Below are positions 9,290 through 23,000 of a stretch of 64,000 bases of DNA, piece by piece. The notes under the pieces are model-generated. The model was not told the DNA's origin, made no database searches, and saw only the letters and a program-made list of their open reading frames with translations. A program made the translations under genes and the position numbers. The number at the start of each line of letters is the position of its first letter. The stretch's first letter is position 1. Location of the stretch: the NCBI GenBank assembly GCA_965153355.1, contig OZ231127.1:4216001-4280000 (forward strand). The letters are read 5' to 3'. Source of the stretch: Flaccisagitta enflata (Eukaryota; Chaetognatha; Sagittoidea; Aphragmophora).

Positions 9290-12200
9290 GATCTTCATTG
9301 GAAGGCTATTCCAGATGCAATAAAATAATAAGTTGTTGGGTCAAATACAGATTTTTGAGGATTTTGAGCCTAAATAGTGTAAAACATGTGATTCTATTTT
9401 GCGGTTCTGGCTGTTAAATTTCATCAAATACCGAGTAAATAGGTTATTTGGGGTTCAAAAAAAGGCTTAATTATCAGAATTGATGTTAGAATGATTTAGC
9501 CACTTTGGAGAAACTTCTACGCGGTCAGGAATTTTTAAAAGCAATTTTAGCCAAACTCAACACTTTTTTCTTTACATTTCTTCTTATGGTTGTTGATAGC
9601 ATAAACAAGTAAAAAATGTACATTTAGATGTAATCTAGGGCCACTTTGTTTAGTTTCTGGTAATCAAGCCATTTCTTGGCCTTTGGGGGTCTCTGCACCA
9701 GTTTTGGTTCAGAAAACAAGATAGCAAGGCTCCAGAGAACTGCCATAATCTGCCGTTGGTCGCCGCCCACGGCCGGGCCTATTCCTAACAGTCTTATTAG
9801 AGGGAAAATTACTCAAAATATGAATTTCTTGATTTTTCGCTCATTTATCAATGGAATTAGCTATTTTTAATTCTCCCCTGTGATAAAAAATCAAATTTGG
9901 GCCAAAAACTAAATGCTTTGAGGTATTCATAGGGCTTGAAATAAGCCCATTAGAGCCATTTTTGACAATCTTGAAAATCGGAAGCTTCAAGAAGGTGTCA
10001 TCTTTGAGAACCAATAACTTTTTATTGGAGAGAGATAGAAGTTAGCTCTTTTTTTCAGATCAAAGTACTCAAAAAGATCTTTCAAATAAGCACTGATTTT
10101 CCCCAAAAACTATTCTCCATTAGCAGATAATGACCTAACAAAGTTAACTAAGTTCAGGGTTGCTTCTTATAAGGATGTTAGGAAGCGAGCAGAGACCAGA
10201 TTTGAGTATATGTGTTTTTTTCCTTGGAGGGCAAAGGATTTGAGTTATTGAGTTGATTTTTTTGTGGATCTTCATTGGAAGGCTATTCCAGATGCAATAA
10301 AATAATAAGTTGTTGGGTCAAATACAGATTTTTGAGGATTTTGAGCCTAAATAGTGTAAAACATGTGATTCTATTTTGCGGTTCTGGCTGTTAAATTCAT
10401 CAAATACCGAGTAAATAGGTTATTTGGGGTTCAAAAAAAGCTTAATTATGCTCAGAATTGATGTTAGAGATGATTTAGCCACTTTGGAGAAACTTCTACG
10501 CGGTCAGGAATTTTTAAAAGCAATTTTAGCCAAACTCAACACTTTTTCTTTATATTTCTTCTTATGGTTGTTGATAGCATAAACAAGTAAAAAAATGTAC
10601 ATTTAGATGTAATCTAGGGCCACTTTGGTTTTTTTCTGGTAATCAAACCATTTCTTGGCCTTTTGGGGGTCTCTGCACCAGTTTTGGTTCAGAAAACAAA
10701 ATAGCAAGGCTCCTAAGAAAGTGCCATAATCTGCCGTTGGTCGCCGCCCACGGCCGGGCCTATTCCTAACAGTCTTATTAGAGGGAAAATTACTCAAAAT
10801 ATGAATTTCTTGATTTTTCGCTCATTTATCAATGGAATTAGCTATTTTTAATTCTCCCCTGTGATAAAAAATCAAATTTGGGCCAAAAACTAAATGCTTT
10901 GAGGTATTCATAGGGCTTGAAATAAGCCCATTATAGCTTTTTTTTGACAATCTTGAAAATCAGAAGCTTCAAGAAGGTGTCATCTTTGAGAACCAATAAC
11001 TTTTTATTGGAGAGAGATAGAAGTTAGCTCTTTTTTTCAGATCAAAGTACTCAAAAAGATCTTTCAAATAAGCACTGATTTTCCCCAAAAACTATTCTCC
11101 ATTAGCAGATAATGACCTAACAAAGTTAACTAAGTTCAGGGTTGCTTCTTATAAGGATGTTAGGAAGCGAGCAGAGACCAGATTTGAGTATATGTGTTTT
11201 TTCCTTGGAGGGCAAAGGATTTGAGTTATTGAGTTGATTTTTTTTGTGGATCTTCATTGGAAGGCTATTCCAGATGCAATAAAATAATAAGTTGTTGGGT
11301 CAAATACAGATTTTTGAGGATTTTGAGCCTAAATAGTGTAAAACATGTGATTCTATTTTGCGGTTCTGGCTGTTATATTTCATCAAATACCGAGTAAATA
11401 GGTTATTTGGGGTTCAAAAAAGGGCTTAATTATGCTCAGAATTGATGTTAGAGATGATTTAGCCACTTTGGAGAAACTTCTACGCGGTCAGGAATTTTTA
11501 AAAGCAATTTTAGCCAAACTCAACACTTTTTCTTTACATTTCTTCTTATGGTTGTTGATAGCATAAACAAGTAAAAAAATGTACATTTAGATGTAATCTA
11601 GGGCCACTTTGGTTTTTTTCTGGTAATCAAACCATTTCTTGGCCTTTTGGGGGTCTCTGCACCAGTTTTGGTTCAGAAAACAAAATAGCAAGGCTCCTAA
11701 GAAAGTGCCATAATCTGCCGTTGGTCGCCGCCCACGGCCGGGCCTATTCCTAACAGTCTTATTAGAGGGAAAATTACTCAAAATATGAATTTCTTGATTT
11801 TTCGCTCATTTATCAATGGAATTAGCTATTTTTAATTCTCCCCTGTGATAAAAAATCAAATTTGGGCCAAAAACTAAATGCTTTGAGGTATTCATAGGGC
11901 TTGAAATAAGCCCATTATAGCCATTTTTTGACAATCTTGAAAATCGGAAGCTTCAAGAAGGTGTCATCTTTGAGAACCAATAACTTTTTATTGGAGAGAG
12001 ATAGAAGTTAGCTCTTTTTTTCAGATCAAAGTACTCAAAAAGATCTTTCAAATAAGCACTGATTTTCCCCAAAAACTATTCTCCATTAGCAGATAATGAC
12101 CTAACAAAGTTAACTAAGTTCAGGGTTGCTTCTTATAAGGATGTTAGGAAGCGAGCAGAGACCAGATTTGAGTATATGTGTTTTTTCCTTGGAGGGCAAA

Positions 12201-12689
12201 GGATTTGAGTTATTGAGTTGATTTTTTTTGTGGATCTTCATTGGAAGGCTATTCCTGATGCAATAAAATAATAAGTTGTTGGGTCAAATACAGATTTTTG
12301 AGGATTTTGAGCCTAAATAGTGTAAAACATGTGATTCTATTTTGCGGTTCTGGCTGTTATATTTCATCAAATACCGAGTAAATAGGTTATTTGGGGTTCA
12401 AAAAAGGGCTTAATTATGCTCAGAATTGATGTTAGAGATGATTTAGCCACTTTGGAGAAACTTCTACGCGGTCAGGAATTTTTAAAATCAATTTTAGCCA
12501 AACTCAACACTTTTTCTTTACATTTCTTCTTATGGTTGTTGATAGCATAAACAAGCAATAAAATGTACATTTAGATGTAATCTAGGGCCACTTTGGTTTT
12601 TTTCTGGTAATCAAACTATTTCTTGGCCTTTGGGGGTCTCTGCACCAGTTTTGGTTCAGAAAACAAAATAAGGCTCCTAAGAAAGTGCC

Positions 12690-13745
12690 ATAATCCTGCC
12701 GTTAATTACGCCGCCCACTGGCGGGCCTATTCTAACAGTCTTATTAGAGGAAAATTACTCAAAATATGAATTTCTTGATTTTCGCTCATTTATCAATGGG
12801 ATTAGCTATTTTTAATTCTCCCCTGTGATAAAAAATCAAATTTGGGCCAAAAACTAAATGCTTTGAGGTATTTTTAGGGCTTGAAATAAGCCCATTATAG
12901 CCATGTTTTGACAATCTTGAAAATCGGAAGCTTCAAGAAGGTGTCATCTTTAAGAACCAATAACTTTTTATTGGAGAGAGATAGAAGATAGCTCTTTTTT
13001 TCAGATCAAAGTACTCAAAAAGATCTTTCAAATAAGCACTGATTTCCCCCAAAAACTATTCTCCATTAGCAGATAATGACCTAACAAAGTTAACTAAGTT
13101 CAGGGTTGCTTCTTATAAGGATGTTAGGAAGCGAGCAGAGACCAGATTTGAGTATATGTGATTTTTCCTTGGAGGGCAAAGGATTTGAGCTATTGAGTTG
13201 ATTTTTTTTTTGGATCTTCATTGGAAGGCTATTCCAGATGCAATAAAATAATAAGTTGTTGGGTCAAATACAGATTTTTGAGGATTTTGAGCCTAAATAG
13301 TGTAAAACATGTGATTCTATTTTTCGGTTCTGGCTGTTAAATTTCATCAAATACCGAGTAAATAGGTTATTTAGGGTTCAAAAAAGGGCTTAATTATGCT
13401 CAGAATTGATGTTAGAGATGATTTAGCCACTTTGGAGAAACTTCTACGCGGTCAGGAATTTTTAAAAGCAATTTTAGCCAAACTCAACACTTTTTCTTTA
13501 CATTTCTTCTTATGGTTGTTGATAGCATAAACAAGTAAAAAATGTACATTTAGATGTAATCTAGGCCACTTTGGTTTTTTTCTGGTAATCAAACCATTTC
13601 TTGGCCTGTTGGGAGTCCTCTGCACCAGTTTGGTTCAGAAAACAAAATAGCAAGGCTCTAAGAAAGTTATAATCTGCGTTGAGTGGCCATACTGACACGG
13701 GCACCTATCCTAACAGTGCTTATTAGAGGGAAAGTATAAAATATG
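12690..13745. repeat. Two satellite units with locally scrambled GC-rich patch
   Basis: In the units starting 12233 and 13213 the segment around the GC-rich patch (12690-12745 and 13600-13745) carries many small insertions and deletions, while the flanking parts of the same units match the consensus almost perfectly. The recurring open frame is lost in both. The next unit has TTCTTATGG triplicated at 14470-14490 in place of part of the consensus. Confidence 0.7.
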
Positions 13746-16700
13746 ATTTCTTGATTTCGCTCATTTATCAATGGAATTAGCTATTTTAATTCTCCCCTGT
13801 GATAAAAAATCAAATTTGGGCCAAAAACTAAATGCTTTGAGGTATTCATAGGGCTTGAAATAAGCCCATTATAGCCATTTTTTGACAATCTTGAAAATCG
13901 GAAGCTTCAAGAAGGTGTCATCTTTGAGAACCAATAACTTTTTATTGGAGAGAGATAGAAGTTAGCTCTTTTTTTCAGATCAAAGTACTCAAAAAGATCT
14001 TTCAAATAAGCACTGATTTTCCCCAAAAACTATTCTCCATTAGCAGATAATGACCTAACAAAGTTAACTAAGTTCAGGGTTGCTTCTTATAAGGATGTTA
14101 GGAGACCAGATTTGAGTATATGTGTTTTTTCCTTGGAGGGCAAAGGATTTGAGTTACTGAGTTGATTTTTTTTGTGGATCTTCATTGGAAGGCTATTCCT
14201 GATGCAATAAAATAATAAGTTGTTGGGTCAAATACAGATTTTTGAGGATTTTGAGCCTAAATAGTGTAAAACATGTGATTCTATTTTGCGGTTCTGGCTG
14301 TTAAATTTCATCAAATACCGAGTAAATAGGTTATTTGGGGTTCAAAAAAGGGCTTAATTATGCTCAGAATTGATGTTAGAGATGATTTAGCCACTTTGGA
14401 GAAACTTCTACGCGGTCAGGAATTTTTAAAAGCAATTTTAGCCAAACTCAACACTTTTTCTTTACATTTCTTCTTATGGTTCTTATGGTTCTTATGTAAA
14501 AAAATGTACATTTAGATGTAATCTAGGGCCACTTTGGTTTTTTTCTGGTAATCAAACCATTTCTTGGCCTTTTGGGGGTCTCTGCACCAGTTTTGGTTCA
14601 GAAAACAAAATAGCAAGGCTCCTAAGAAAGTGCCATAATCTGCCGTTGGTCGCCGCCCACGGCCGGGCCTATTCCTAACAGTCTTATTAGAGGGAAAATT
14701 ACTCAAAATATGAATTTCTTGATTTTTCGCTCATTTATCAATGGAATTAGCTATTTTTAATTCTCCCCTGTGATAAAAAATCAAATTTGGGCCAAAAACT
14801 AAATGCTTTGAGGTATTCATAGGGCTTGAAATAAGCCCATTAGAGCCATTTTTTGACAATCTTGAAAATCGGAAGCTTCAAGAAGGTGTCATCTTTGAGA
14901 ACCAATAACTTTTTATTGGAGAGATAGAAGTTAGCTCTTTCAGATCAAAGTACTCAAAAAGATCTTTCAAATAAGCACTGATTTTCCCCAAAAACTATTC
15001 TCCATTAGCAGATAATGACCTAACAAAGTTAACTAAGTTCAGGGTTGCTTCTTATAAGGATGTTAGGAAGCGAGCAGAGACCAGATTTGAGTATATGTGT
15101 TTTTTCCTTGGAGGGCAAAGGATTTGAGTTATTGAGTTGATTTTTTTTGTGGATCTTCATTGGAAGGCTATTCCAGATGCAATAAAATAATAAGTTGTTG
15201 GGTCAAATACAGATTTTTGAGGATTTTGAGCCTAAATAGTGTAAAACATGTGATTCTATTATGCGGTTCTGGCTGTTAAAATTCATCAAATACCGAGTAA
15301 ATAGGTTATTTGAGGTTCAAAAAAGGGCTTAATTATGCTCAGAATTGATGTTAGAGATGATTTAGCCACTTTGGAGAAACTTCTACGCGGTCAGGAATTT
15401 TTAAAATCAATTTTAGCCAAACTCAACACTTTTTCTTTACATTTCTTCTTATGGTTGTTGATAGCATAAACAAGTAAAAAAATGTACATTTAGATGTAAT
15501 CTAGGGCCACTTTGGTTTTTTTCTGGTAATCAAACCATTTCTTGGCCTTTTGGGGGTCTCTGCACCAGTTTTGGTTCAGAAAACAAAATAGCAAGGCTCC
15601 TAAGAAAGTGCCATAATCTGCCGTTGGTCGCCGCCCACAGCCGGGCCTATTCCTAACAGTCTTATTAGAGGGAAAATTAATCAAAATATGAATTTCTTGA
15701 TTTTTTGCTCATTTATCAATGGAATTAGCTATTTCTAATTCTCCCCTGTGATAAAAAATCAAATTTGGGCCAAAAACTAAATGCTTTGAGGTATTCATAG
15801 GGCTTGAAATAAGCCCATTAGAGCCATTTTTTGACAATCTTGAAAATCGGAAGCTTCAAGAAGGTGTCATCTTTGAGAACCAATAACTTTTTATTGGAGA
15901 GAGATAGAAGTTAGCTCTTTTTTCAGATCAAAGTACTCAAAAAGATCTTTCAAATAAGCACTGATTTTCCCAAAAACTATTCTCCATTAGCAGATAATGA
16001 CCTAACAAAGTTAACTAAGTTCAGGGTTGCTTCTTATAAGGATGTTAGGAAGCGAGCAGAGACCAGATTTGAGTATATGTGTTTTTTCCTTGGAGGGCAA
16101 AGGATTTGAGTTATTGAGTTGATTTTTTTTGTGGATCTTCATTGGAAGGCTATTCCAGATGCAATAAAATAATAAGTTGTTGGGTCAAATACAGATTTTT
16201 GAGGATTTTGAGCCTAAATAGTGTAAAACATGTGATTCTATTATGCGGTTCTGGCTGTTAAAATTCATCAAATACCGAGTAAATAGGTTATTTGGGGTTC
16301 AAAAAAGGGCTTAATTATGCTCAGAATTGATGTTAGAGATGATTTAGCCACTTTGGAGAAACTTCTACGCGGTCAGGAATTTTTAAAATCAATTTTAGCC
16401 AAACTCAACACTTTTTCTTTACATTTCTTCTTATGGTTGTTGATAGCATAAACAAGTAAAAAAATGTACATTTAGATGTAATCTAGGGCCACTTTGGTTT
16501 TTTTTCTGGTAATCAAACCATTTCTTGGCCTTTTGGGGGTCTCTGCACCAGTTTTGGTTCAGAAAACAAAATAGCAAGGCTCCTAAGAAAGTGCCATAAT
16601 CTGCCGTTGGTCGCCGCCCACGGCCGGGCCTATTCCTAACAGTCTTATTAGAGGGAAAATTACTCAAAATATGAATTTCTTGATTTTTCGCTCATTTATC

Positions 16701-18592
16701 AATGGAATTAGCTATTTTTAATTCTCCCCTGTGATAAAAAATCAAATTTGGGCCAAAAACTAAATGCTTTGAGGTATTCATAGGGCTTGAAATAAGCCCA
16801 TTATAGCCATTTTTTGACAATCTTGAAAATCGGAAGCTTCAAGAAGGTGTCATCTTTGAGAACCAATAACTTTTTATTGGAGAGAGATAGAAGTTAGCTC
16901 TTTTTTTCAGATCAAAGTACTCAAAAAGATCTTTCAAATAAGCACTGATTTTCCCCAAAAACTATTCTCCATTAGCAGATAATGACCTAACAAAGTTAAC
17001 TAAGTACAGGGCTGCTTCTTATAAGGATGTTAGGAAGCGAGCAGAGACCAGATTTGAGTATATGTGTTTTTTCCTTGGAGGGCAAAGGATTTGAGTTATT
17101 GAGTTGATTTTTTTTGTGGATCTTCATTGGAAGGCTATTCCTGATGCAATAAAATAACAATTTGTTGGGTCAAATACAGATTTTTGAGGATTTTGAGCCT
17201 AAATAGTGTAAAACATGTGATTCTATTATGCGGTTCTGGCTGTTAAAATTCATCAAATACCGAGTAAATAGGTTATTTGAGGTTCAAAAAAGGGCTTAAT
17301 TATGCTCAGAATTGATGTTAGAGATGATTTAGCCACTTTGGAGAAACTTCTACGCGGTCAGGAATTTTTAAAATCAATTTTAGCCAAACTCAACACTTTT
17401 TCTTTACATTTCTTCTTATGGTTGTTGATAGCATAAACAAGTAAAAAAAATGTACATTTAGATGTAATCTAGGGCCACTTTGGTTTTTTTCTGGTAATCA
17501 AACCATTTCTTGGCCTTTTGGGGGTCTCTGCACCAGTTTTGGTTCAGAAAACAAAATAGCAAGGCTCCTAAGAAAGTGCCATAATCTGCCGTTGGTCGCC
17601 GCCCACGGCCGGGCCTATTCCTAACAGTCTTATTAGAGGGAAAATTACTCAAAATATGAATTTCTTGATTTTTCGCTCATTTATCAATGGAATTAGCTAT
17701 TTTTAATTCTCCTCTGTGATAAAAAATCAAATTTGGGCCAAAAACTAAATGCTTTGAGGTATTTTTAGGGCTTGAAATAAGCCCATTATAGCCATTTTTT
17801 GACAATCTTGAAAATCGGAAGCTTCAAGAAGGTGTCATCTTTGAGAACCAATAACTTTTTATTGGAGAGAGATAGAAGTTAGCTCTTTTTTTCAGATCAA
17901 AGTACTCAAAAAGATCTTTCAAATAAGCACTGATTTTCCCCAAAAACTATTCTCCATTAGCAGATAATGACCTAACAAAGTTAACTAAGTTCAGGGTTGC
18001 TTCTTATAAGGATGTTAGGAAGCGAGAAGACCAGATTTGAGTATATGTGTTTTTTCCTTGGAGGGCAAAGGATTTGAGTTATTGAGTTGATTTTTTTGTG
18101 GATCTTCATTGGAAGGCTATTCCAGATGCAATAAAATAATAAGTTGTTGGGTCAAATACAGATTTTTGAGGATTTTGAGCCTAAATAGTGTAAAACATGT
18201 GATTCTATTTTGCGGTTCTGGCTGTTATATTTCATCAAATACCGAGTAAATAGGTTATTTGGGGTTCAAAAAAGGGCTTAATTATGCTCAGAATTGATGT
18301 TAGAGATGATTTAGCCACTTTGGAGAAACTTCTACGCGGTCAGGAATTTTTAAAAGCAATTTTAGCCAAACTCAACACTTTTTCTTTACATTTCTTCTTA
18401 TGGTTGTTGATAGCATAAACAAGTAAAAAAATGTACATTTAGATGTAATCTAGGGCCACTTTGGTTTTTTTCTGGTAATCAAACCATTTCTTGGCCTTTT
18501 GGTAAGGTTGGGAGTGACTCGGCTTTTCAATCACCACCGATTTTTGGCGATTTTCCATTTCCACCACCGTTTTTTCCGTTTTTTTCAGTGAT

Positions 18593-18807
18593 TTTTAGTT
18601 GCGGACATGCACTTCTATAAGAAGCTTTGTCGGTCCTTTGGTCCATTGGTCATGCTCGTGTTAAAAATGTGAAAATGTGCATTTATGATGATACATTTGT
18701 GAATGTTTGTGTGTGTGAGTAAGCATGAGGTGGGAGAGGGTATGAATGGGGGTTGCATGCCCCTGCCCACCCATCCACAATGATATTGTGACCCCGCGTC
18801 ACTTGTT
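18593..18807 (+). repeat. Family B repeat inside the hAT-like element
   Basis: Head TTTTTAGTTGCGGACATGCA, CTATAAGAAGCTTTGTCGG, short GGTCCATTGGTC stretch, tail CCCACCCATCCACAATGATA plus TTGTGACCCCGCGTCACTTG. Confidence 0.75.
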
Positions 18808-19246
18808 ATACTGCAGCATCCTCCATCACTTGCTAGCTAAAACTGATCAAGCTAAATGTATGTTGTGCACAATCCTTTAGCCTGTTCCCACGCACTCTGA
18901 CGCCATGAGCATGGTCTAAAGATAAAAATCTTTTTTCATAATTGTCTTAGTGTATACACTGTATGTCTCTTGAACAGTTTCTCGATGTCAGTTACTCTGC
19001 CTCTCCCTCTCCCTCTCTCCCTCTCCCCCTCTCCTCCCCTCCCTCTCTCTTCTTTATTTTCTTCTTTTTTTCTATTCTTTTTTATTTTTTCTCCTCTTCA
19101 GTCTTCAATCTGTTACCTTCTTTTTTTTCCCATTTGCAGATAACAGAATTGATACAATGGAAGTGCAGTAGAATAAGAACAATGCATGCATCACAAACTT
19201 TGAACAGTGTTGGGATTCCTTAAGATACACAGCCTATAAGTACGGA

Positions 19247-20030
19247 ATGAACCATTACAAGAGGTGTGGAGGGACCAAAATTGAAGCGCCCCCTTACACC
19301 TCACACTACTGCTTATATATTCCTTTATTTTGGTGGTGGTTGATACCTTAGATGAATACAAATTTTTTTCACCAAGGTGATTTTTTAAAATTCCACTAAA
19401 AACCTTTCCAAATCTTTAGTTTTTCCCATTTTTAGAGCTTTAAAAAAAAACTCAAATTTTAGTGTAAAAAGGTCAATTATGGAAATTCTAGAGGAAGTCT
19501 CAATAAAAGCCTGAATGAAAAAAATTGTCTTTGCCTAAGGTATAAACCGCTGCCCAGACTAGAGGAAAAGAAGCAATACATGTAGCGTGGGCTTTGAAGG
19601 GGGATGCTAAAACATTTGGTCCCTCCACAACTCTCATAATCAGGCCTGATTTTAGAGCGAGCCCGCGAGCCCGATGCTCTCTATTTTGCTCTCGGGCTCT
19701 CATGTTTTGCAAGCACTGAGCCCGGCAGGCTCTCCCTCATTGGAATGGATTCAAAGTACTCGAGCTCATTGAGGGAACAAATTGAAATATCATCAAGTTT
19801 TTAGTCGTTCTTCGATTTTTTCATAGACTGAATTATCTTTATAGTGATTACACTATCATTACATCATATAATAAGTAGCTGCTATTAGGCGGATATGACT
19901 GTAAAATTTGGCTTAACCTTTTTACCGGGCTCATAGTTTTTCTCTCGGGCTCTGTCAAATTGTGGGGAGCGAGCCCGACTGGCTCAGTAAAAAAAATCAC
20001 TAAAATCAGGCCTGCTCATAATGGTTCCTT
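19247..20030. mobile_element. Foldback element nested in the hAT-like element
   Basis: Left arm GAACCATTACAAGAGGTGTG then GAGGGACCAAA (19247-19277) is mirrored by TTTGGTCCCTCCACAACTCT (19616-19635). The last part of the right arm (ATAATGGTTC) is displaced to 20018-20028 because a second element, 19641-20014, has inserted inside that arm. Confidence 0.7.
19633..20022. mobile_element. hAT MITE, 374 bp, with exact 8-bp TSD
   Basis: Element 19641-20014 begins CAGGCCTGATTTTAG and ends CTAAAATCAGGCCTG (perfect inverted termini). It is flanked by CTCATAAT at 19633-19640 and 20015-20022. The 8-bp duplication has T at position 2 and A at position 7, as is typical of hAT insertions. The interior has GCGAGCCCG/CGGGCTC repeats, the usual subterminal layout. 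Confidence 0.92.
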
Positions 20031-23000
20031 CTTTAGTCGCTTACAGGTGGGCAGGGGCAGTAATTTAGATGGGCAGGAGTGGACAGGGGCTGTATTGTGG
20101 CATGGCAGGGGCAGTGATGCTTAAAATTCCGGACAGGCAGACCTTCCAAGGTACATATTCTCCTATAGAGTTGCTTAGCAAGCACCAAACTTTTTCATGT
20201 TACTATAGCAACCACTGAATCAGGGATTTATGTGGGATTTTTTTTGAGAAAATCGGAAATATTGTCCCAGCATATGCGCATTTCCCTCTGCATGACGGCA
20301 AAAAAATGCCATGAAAAGAGCAGCTTGGGCATGGAAGGGAAAAACGGTGAAAAACCGAAAATCCAAATCACCGAATCGGTGAAAATTGGCAATCACTCCA
20401 CCGTTTTTTCGGCGGCGAATCACCGATCCCCCAACCTTACCTTTTGGGGGTCTCTGCACCAGTTTTGGTTCAGAAAACAAAATAGCAAGGCTCCTAAGAA
20501 AGTGCCATAATCTGCCGTTGGTCGCCGCCCACGGCCGGGCCTATTCCTAACAGTCTTATTAGAGGGAAAATTACTCAAAATATGAATTTCTTGATTTTTC
20601 GCTCATTTATCAATGGAATTAGCTATTTTTAATTCTCCCCTGTGATAAAAAATCAAATTTGGGCCAAAAACTAAATGCTTTGAGGTATTCATAGGGCTTG
20701 AAATAAGCCCATTAGAGCCATTTTTTGACAATCTTGAAAATCGGAAGCTTCAAGAAGGTGTCATCTTTGAGAACCAATAACTTTTTATTGGAGAGAGATA
20801 GAAGTTAGCTCTTTTTTCAGATCAAAGTACTCAAAAAGATCTTTCAAATAAGCACTGATTTTCCCCAAAAACTATTCTCCATTAGCAGATAATGACCTAA
20901 CAAAGTTAACTAAGTTCAGGGTTGCTTCTTATAAGGATGTTAGGAGACCAGATTTGAGTATATGTGTTTTTTCCTTGGAGGGCAAAGGATTTGAGTTATT
21001 GAGTTGATTTTTTTGTGGATCTTCATTGGAAGGCTATTCCAGATGCAATAAAATAATAAGTTGTTGGGTCAAATACAGATTTTTGAGGATTTTGAGCCTA
21101 AATAGTGTAAAACATGTGATTCTATTTTGCGGTTCTGGCTGTTATATTTCATCAAATACCGAGTAAATAGGTTATTTGGGGTTCAAAAAAGGGCTTAATT
21201 ATGCTCAGAATTGATGTTAGAGATGATTTAGCCACTTTGGAGAAACTTCTACGCGGTCAGGAATTTTTAAAATCAATTTTAGCCAAACTCAACACTTTTT
21301 CTTTACATTTCTTCTTATGGTTGTTGATAGCATAAACAAGTAAAAAAATGTACATTTAGATGTAATCTAGGGCCACTGTGGTTTTTTACTGGTAATCAAA
21401 CCATTTCTTGGCCTTTTGGGGGTCTCTGCACCAGTTTTGGTTCAGAAAACAAAATAGCAAGGCTCCTAAGAAAGTGCCATAATCTGCCGTTGGTCGCCGC
21501 CCACGGCCGGGCCTATTCCTAACAGTCTTATTAGAGGGAAAATTACTCAAAATATGAATTTCTTGATTTTTCGCTCATTTATCAATGGAATTAGCTATTT
21601 TTAATTCTCCCCTGTGATAAAAAATCAAATTTGGGCCAAAAACTAAATGCTTTGAGGTATTCATAGGGCTTGAAATAAGCCCATTAGAGCCATTTTTGAC
21701 AATCTTGAAAATCGGAAGCTTCAAGAAGGTGTCATCTTTGAGAACCAATAACTTTTTATTGGAGAGAGATAGAAGTTAGCTCTTTTTTTCAGATCAAAGT
21801 ACTCAAAAAGATCTTTCAAATAAGCACTGATTTTCCCCAAAAACTATTCTCCATTAGCAGATAATGACCTAACAAAGTTAACTAAGTTCAGGGTTGCTTC
21901 TTATAAGGATGTTAGGAAGCGAGCAGAGACCAGATTTGAGTATATGTGTTTTTTCCTTGGAGGGCAAAGGATTTGAGTTATTGAGTTGATTTTTTTTGTG
22001 GATCTTCATTGGAAGGCTATTCCTGATGCAATAAAATAATAAGTTGTTGGGTCAAATACAGATTTTTGAGGATTTTGAGCCTAAATAGTGTAAAACATGT
22101 GATTCTATTTTGCGGTTCTGGCTGTTAAATTTCATCAAATACCGAGTAAATAGGTTATTTGGGGTTCAAAAAAGGGCTTAATTATGCTCAGAATTGATGT
22201 TGGAGATGATTTAGCCACTTTGGAGAAACTTCTACGCGGTCAGGAATTTTTAAAAGCAATTTTAGCCAAACTCAACACTTTTTCTTTATATTTCTTCTTA
22301 TGGTTGTTGATAGCATAAACAAGCAAAAAAATGTACATTTAGATGTAATCTAGGGCCACTTTGGTTTTTTTCTGGTAATCAAACCATTTCTTGGCCTTTG
22401 GGGGTCTCTGCACCAGTTTTGGTTCAGAAAACAAAATAGCAAGGCTCCTGAGAAAGTGCCATAATCTGCCGTTGGTCGCCGCCCACGGCCGGGCCTATTC
22501 CTAACAGTCTTATTAGAGGGAAAATTACTCAAAATATGAATTTCTTGATTTTTCGCTCATTTATCAATGGAATTAGCTATTTTTAATTCTCCCCTGTGAT
22601 AAAAAATCAAATTTGGGCCAAAAACTAAATGCTTTGAGGTATTCACAGGGCTTGAAATAAGCCCATTAGAGCCATTTTTTGACAATCTTGAAAATCGGAA
22701 GCTTCAAGAAGGTGTCATCTTTGAGAACCAATAACTTTTTATTGGAGAGAGATAGAAGTTAGCTCTTTTTTTCAGATCAAAGTACTCAAAAAGATCTTTC
22801 AAATAAGCACTGATTTTCCCCAAAAACTATTCTCCATTAGCAGATAATGACCTAACAAAGTTAACTAAGTTCAGGGTTGCTTCTTATAAGGATGTTAGGA
22901 AGCGAGCAGAGACCAGATTTGAGTATATGTGTTTTTTCCTTGGAGGGCAAAGGATTTGAGTTATTGAGTTGATTTTTTTGTGGATCTTCATTGGAAGGCT

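Larger units (their letters stand above)
18495..20447. mobile_element. hAT-like element inserted in the satellite (1,937 bp with 8-bp TSD)
   Basis: The satellite word CCTTTTGG is present at both edges (18495-18502 and 20440-20447) and once in the empty unit, giving an exact 8-bp target-site duplication. The element (18503-20439) starts TAAGGTTGGG and ends CCCAACCTTA, fitting the YARNG rule of hAT termini. Subterminal CACCG/CGGTG words recur at both ends (18530-18570 and 20345-20425). No transposase frame is present; the interior is other repeats, so it is non-autonomous. Confidence 0.88.

Noticed and set aside
10360-10400. Spliced-leader or snRNA gene in the satellite monomer
   Set aside because: ATTCTATTTTGCGG recalls some leaders, but no GTAAG-type donor follows and no proper Sm site with correct flanks is found in range.
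10603-10797. 64-codon minus-strand frame repeated in most satellite units as a possible gene family
   Set aside because: It is kept because the satellite is homogenised as a whole; third positions are no more variable than others as far as can be seen, there is no domain, and several units break it. Kept only as a low-interest point.
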